Shown: in pieces, positions 62,801 through 64,000 of the stretch
Layout of the letters: every line of letters begins with the position of its first letter
How positions within the stretch are numbered: position 1 is the first letter of the stretch
Assembly (NCBI GenBank): GCA_002354335.1
Contig: DELI01000029.1
Location: forward strand, 1 to 64,000
Direction: 5' to 3'
DNA length: 64,000 nucleotides
DNA from: Sphingobacterium sp. UBA2700
GTDB taxonomy: Bacteria; Bacteroidota; Bacteroidia; Sphingobacteriales; Sphingobacteriaceae
Notes under the pieces: model-generated
The model's input: only the letters and a program-made list of their open reading frames with translations
The model's database searches: none
Told to the model about the DNA's origin: nothing
Translations under genes and position numbers: made by a program

Positions 62801-63428
62801 TTTACGGAGGTTACAAGCTGGTGATATCAAGATCAAAGATCTAAATGGCGATGGAATTATCAATGCCGGGAAAAGTACGCTTGCTGATCCGGGAGATAGA
62901 GAAATAATCGGTAATAGCCAACCGCGCTATTCTTATGGATTAACGCTTAGTGCAAACTGGAATGGGATCGATGCTTCTATATTTTTCCAAGGAATCGGTA
63001 AAAGACACTGGTATCCAAACTTGGAAGCACAAGCGTTCTGGTCGGTATATGCAAGACCATATGATTCGTTTATTCCTAGCGACTTCCCGGACAAAATCTG
63101 GTCGCCAGAAAACCCGAATGCGTACTTCCCATTCCTCCGTGGATACACGGCACAAAACTCCGAACTATCGGTTAATAACGACATGTATCTACAAGATCTA
63201 TCCTACTTAAAGATTAGAAACTTAACCGTCGGATACACTTTCCCAACAAGTCTAACAAATAGGATTCACGTCAATAAATTCAGACTGTTCATGAGCGGTG
63301 AAAACTTGGTTACCTGGACGAAGTTAAAAACGGACTATATCGATCCTGAGCAAGTGATGACAGATAATACAGGTAGAAGCTATCCGATGGGTAAAGTTGT
63401 GTCTTTCGGTGCCCAATTATCCTTTTAA
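59841..63428 (+). CDS. SusC/RagA TonB-linked transporter with STN signalling domain
   Basis: An outer-membrane transducer of 1195 residues. A long leader with signal peptide (about 20-45) precedes the STN domain (about 50-105; NVLKDIQKQSGYNIFYDSSFF), which talks to FecR. A carboxypeptidase-like domain (about 142-220) follows, then the linker DEVVVVGYGEQKK and the plug (about 235-345; DGILGTLDRVNVNDVESVTVLKD). The barrel ends in GAQLSF. With the adjacent sigma factor and FecR it forms a ligand-sensing uptake switch. It is paired with the susD gene 22 bp downstream. No linked degradative enzyme is in the window. Confidence 0.95.
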   Translation: MYKKNKIISSMGDIVHRKPKYLSMKLAIALMFASVFQASAFTFGQTVTLKKKNVRITNVLKDIQKQSGYNIFYDSSFFPSNLLLSVDFDKKPFDKALESLLKDYAIDYNIIDKNVILRRKPTAARTLNTISKATSSIQQSLIRGTVKSAEGEPLSNVSVTEKGGTASTMSDQQGNFEITVSKADAILLISNIGFEKQEIALANRSSVQVTLQPAMTEVDEVVVVGYGEQKKVNLTGAVSQISGEEFEDRPVTQLTQALQGNVPNLNIVFGSGQPGTSGSVNIRGNTSINGGEPLILIDGILGTLDRVNVNDVESVTVLKDASAAAVYGARGAFGVILVTTKKGKVDGKASIDYSANFGFTTHATNTDFITSGYWNAKINDDAMYNALGYRTTRYTDEDYEELLARVNDKTEDPSRPWVVVKKDASGNDIYRYYANFDWFNYLYDNNRPKSDHNLSLSGKSGKTNYALSGAISNEQGIFNIQPDKFKRYNLRANLSTEIKPWLTVSNGTHFFKSSYDWAGLSTNFNKVANNVSNSATYHYHAMYVPRNPDGTLTGYSGINSYPIGYGLHNALESGTMKGYDNGTEFTNKTEAIINFGKGLTLTGNYSYREFRGENSYRQTKQYYSKYPGVMELSSLGALNQDRLTEAMTKYSWHFINVFANYQKSFGDHNVVAMAGFNQEDRKYKRIGGVGQDLLSETLNDLDLVIGEKQFNAGADEWAVRGGFYRLNYDYKGKYLFETSGRYDGTSRFPKSSRFGFFPSFSAGWRVSEEAFFQPIKNSINNLKVRYSYGSLGNQEVDTYAYIASMGTGQINYLVDGQKLNVTYNPAPVAPTLTWEKISTSNIGLDFSLLNNRLSVESDYYVRNTIGMLSIGETLPEVFGAGEPKVNAADLKTKGFDLSLMWRDQLNLGSKPFNYSVRAILSDYTSEITKFSNPAGLLNTYYEGQQLGEIWGYRYDGFFKTTEEAQEYAKIVNQDQINRRRVQAPTEDLRRLQAGDIKIKDLNGDGIINAGKSTLADPGDREIIGNSQPRYSYGLTLSANWNGIDASIFFQGIGKRHWYPNLEAQAFWSVYARPYDSFIPSDFPDKIWSPENPNAYFPFLRGYTAQNSELSVNNDMYLQDLSYLKIRNLTVGYTFPTSLTNRIHVNKFRLFMSGENLVTWTKLKTDYIDPEQVMTDNTGRSYPMGKVVSFGAQLSF

Positions 63429-63450
63429 CTATTAATAGATTTTGACCAGT

Positions 63451-64000
63451 ATGAAAACCAGAAAAATATTACCTATTATAACATTATTCGGATTGCTGAC
63501 GGCATGTAATGATGATTACTTAGAGCGTTATCCGTTATCCGAATTAGCACCTGAGAACTATTTCTTAACCGCTGCGGAGCTGCAGAACTATACCAATGCC
63601 TTCTACTCGGAACTTCCAGATGCGTTAGCCATTCACTATAACAATCCGACGCAAGCGGATGATGAAGCGCGCAATACGTTAGCCGCTGAGATACAAGGAA
63701 CACGAGAAACCCCCTCGAGCGGTGCGGGCTGGGATTGGGCGGAACTACGTCAGATCAACTTCTTCCTCGAAAATTCGCATAAATGTACCGACGAAGCTGC
63801 GCGTCTGAAATACGAAGGTGTAGCACGTTTCTTCCGTGCCTATTTTTACTATGAAAAAGTCGTTCGCTTTGGCGATGTGCCTTGGTATGATAGTGTACTT
63901 GAATTAGACGATGAAGGACTTTTTAAGGCGAGAGATTCTAGAAAAGTGATCTTCGAAAAAATGTTAGAAGACATCGACTTTGCGATCGCTCACTGTCAAA
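63451..64000 (+). CDS. SusD/RagB family lipoprotein, 5' part only
   Basis: The first 183 residues of a SusD protein; the gene continues beyond the window end. The lipobox is LLTAC (Cys about 19), followed by the SusD start NDDYLERYPLSELAPENYF. The helical signature RFFRAYFYYEKVVRFGDVPWY is complete. The ATG at 63451 begins a signal peptide. Partner of the STN-type SusC. It differs from the susD at 22391, being of the classic RagB type. Confidence 0.9.
   Translation, partial: MKTRKILPIITLFGLLTACNDDYLERYPLSELAPENYFLTAAELQNYTNAFYSELPDALAIHYNNPTQADDEARNTLAAEIQGTRETPSSGAGWDWAELRQINFFLENSHKCTDEAARLKYEGVARFFRAYFYYEKVVRFGDVPWYDSVLELDDEGLFKARDSRKVIFEKMLEDIDFAIAHCQ

Noticed and set aside
1..64000. tRNA or rRNA genes
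   Set aside because: I looked for TψC-arm-like GGTTCGAATCC sequences and found only matches inside coding regions (such as near 5610) without a cloverleaf context.

Overview
The window looks like a chromosomal segment of a Bacteroidota bacterium of the Sphingobacteriaceae, probably Sphingobacterium or a close relative. The evidence is two SusC/SusD nutrient-uptake pairs, an ECF sigma/FecR/STN-type TonB receptor cascade, a DUF4249/TonB-receptor pair, a DUF5687 ABC exporter, Bacteroidota-type promoter boxes (TAnnTTTG) with little Shine-Dalgarno use, and a moderate-to-low G+C feel. I see no rRNA, tRNA, CRISPR array, integrase, transposase or phage structural gene. Family names come from reading the translations, not from database searches.

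Layout. 0.3-4.6 kb: a TetR regulator, housekeeping genes (pheS, ssb, mutY) and an M23 envelope peptidase. 4.7-8.7 kb: a three-gene outer-membrane operon (beta-barrel protein, TonB receptor, DUF4249 lipoprotein). 9.2-12.4 kb: a WG-repeat protein, a small membrane protein and an M1 aminopeptidase. 12.5-14.8 kb: a two-gene ABC exporter. 14.9-18.9 kb: a four-gene tripartite efflux operon (ATPase, adaptor, FtsX/DevC-type permease, TolC). 19.2-23.9 kb: a SusC/SusD pair. 23.9-27.7 kb: a GNAT enzyme, a WG-repeat protein, a small HTH protein and a PagL-like lipid A deacylase candidate. 28.1-32.1 kb: a periplasmic redox-looking cluster (enolase-superfamily protein, cupredoxin, six-bladed-propeller protein). 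32.3-33.2 kb: a RES/Xre toxin-antitoxin pair. 33.3-40.1 kb: an OmpA lipoprotein operon, a tryptophanase-like enzyme, a giant propeller/HEAT/cytochrome c lipoprotein and an acidic protein. 40.4-46.6 kb: hemW, a long GAPDH, kdtA, a UDP-glucuronate decarboxylase and galE. 46.9-57.8 kb: a DUF983 protein, an AraC regulator, a phosphoesterase/outer-membrane pair, mfd, an M14 peptidase and a Cys/Met PLP enzyme. 57.9-64 kb: sigma factor, FecR, SusC and the 5' part of susD, running off the window.

The most unusual content is intergenic. One dispersed repeat family has ends built of 7-bp units (TAGTAGT/TAGTATT followed by TAGACCTAGGGCGG). At all three places where it meets a gene 3' end (TetR at 337, propeller protein at 28076, galE at 46602), the first TAG of the heptamer array is the stop codon of that gene. 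Three such units close all six reading frames. Two copies are full elements with inverted ends and a shared core; one is a solo end. A second family (8.9, 27.8 and 46.8 kb) consists of 11-bp-phased ACCC/GGGT units arranged as an inverted array around a conserved centre. At two of its three sites it lies next to the first family. I do not recognise either family.

Other points of note are a 28-bp near-perfect palindrome at the hemW promoter, a clear autoregulatory operator on the RES/Xre module, and promoter boxes placed so close to start codons (pheS, mutY, M1 peptidase, AraC) that leaderless mRNAs are likely.
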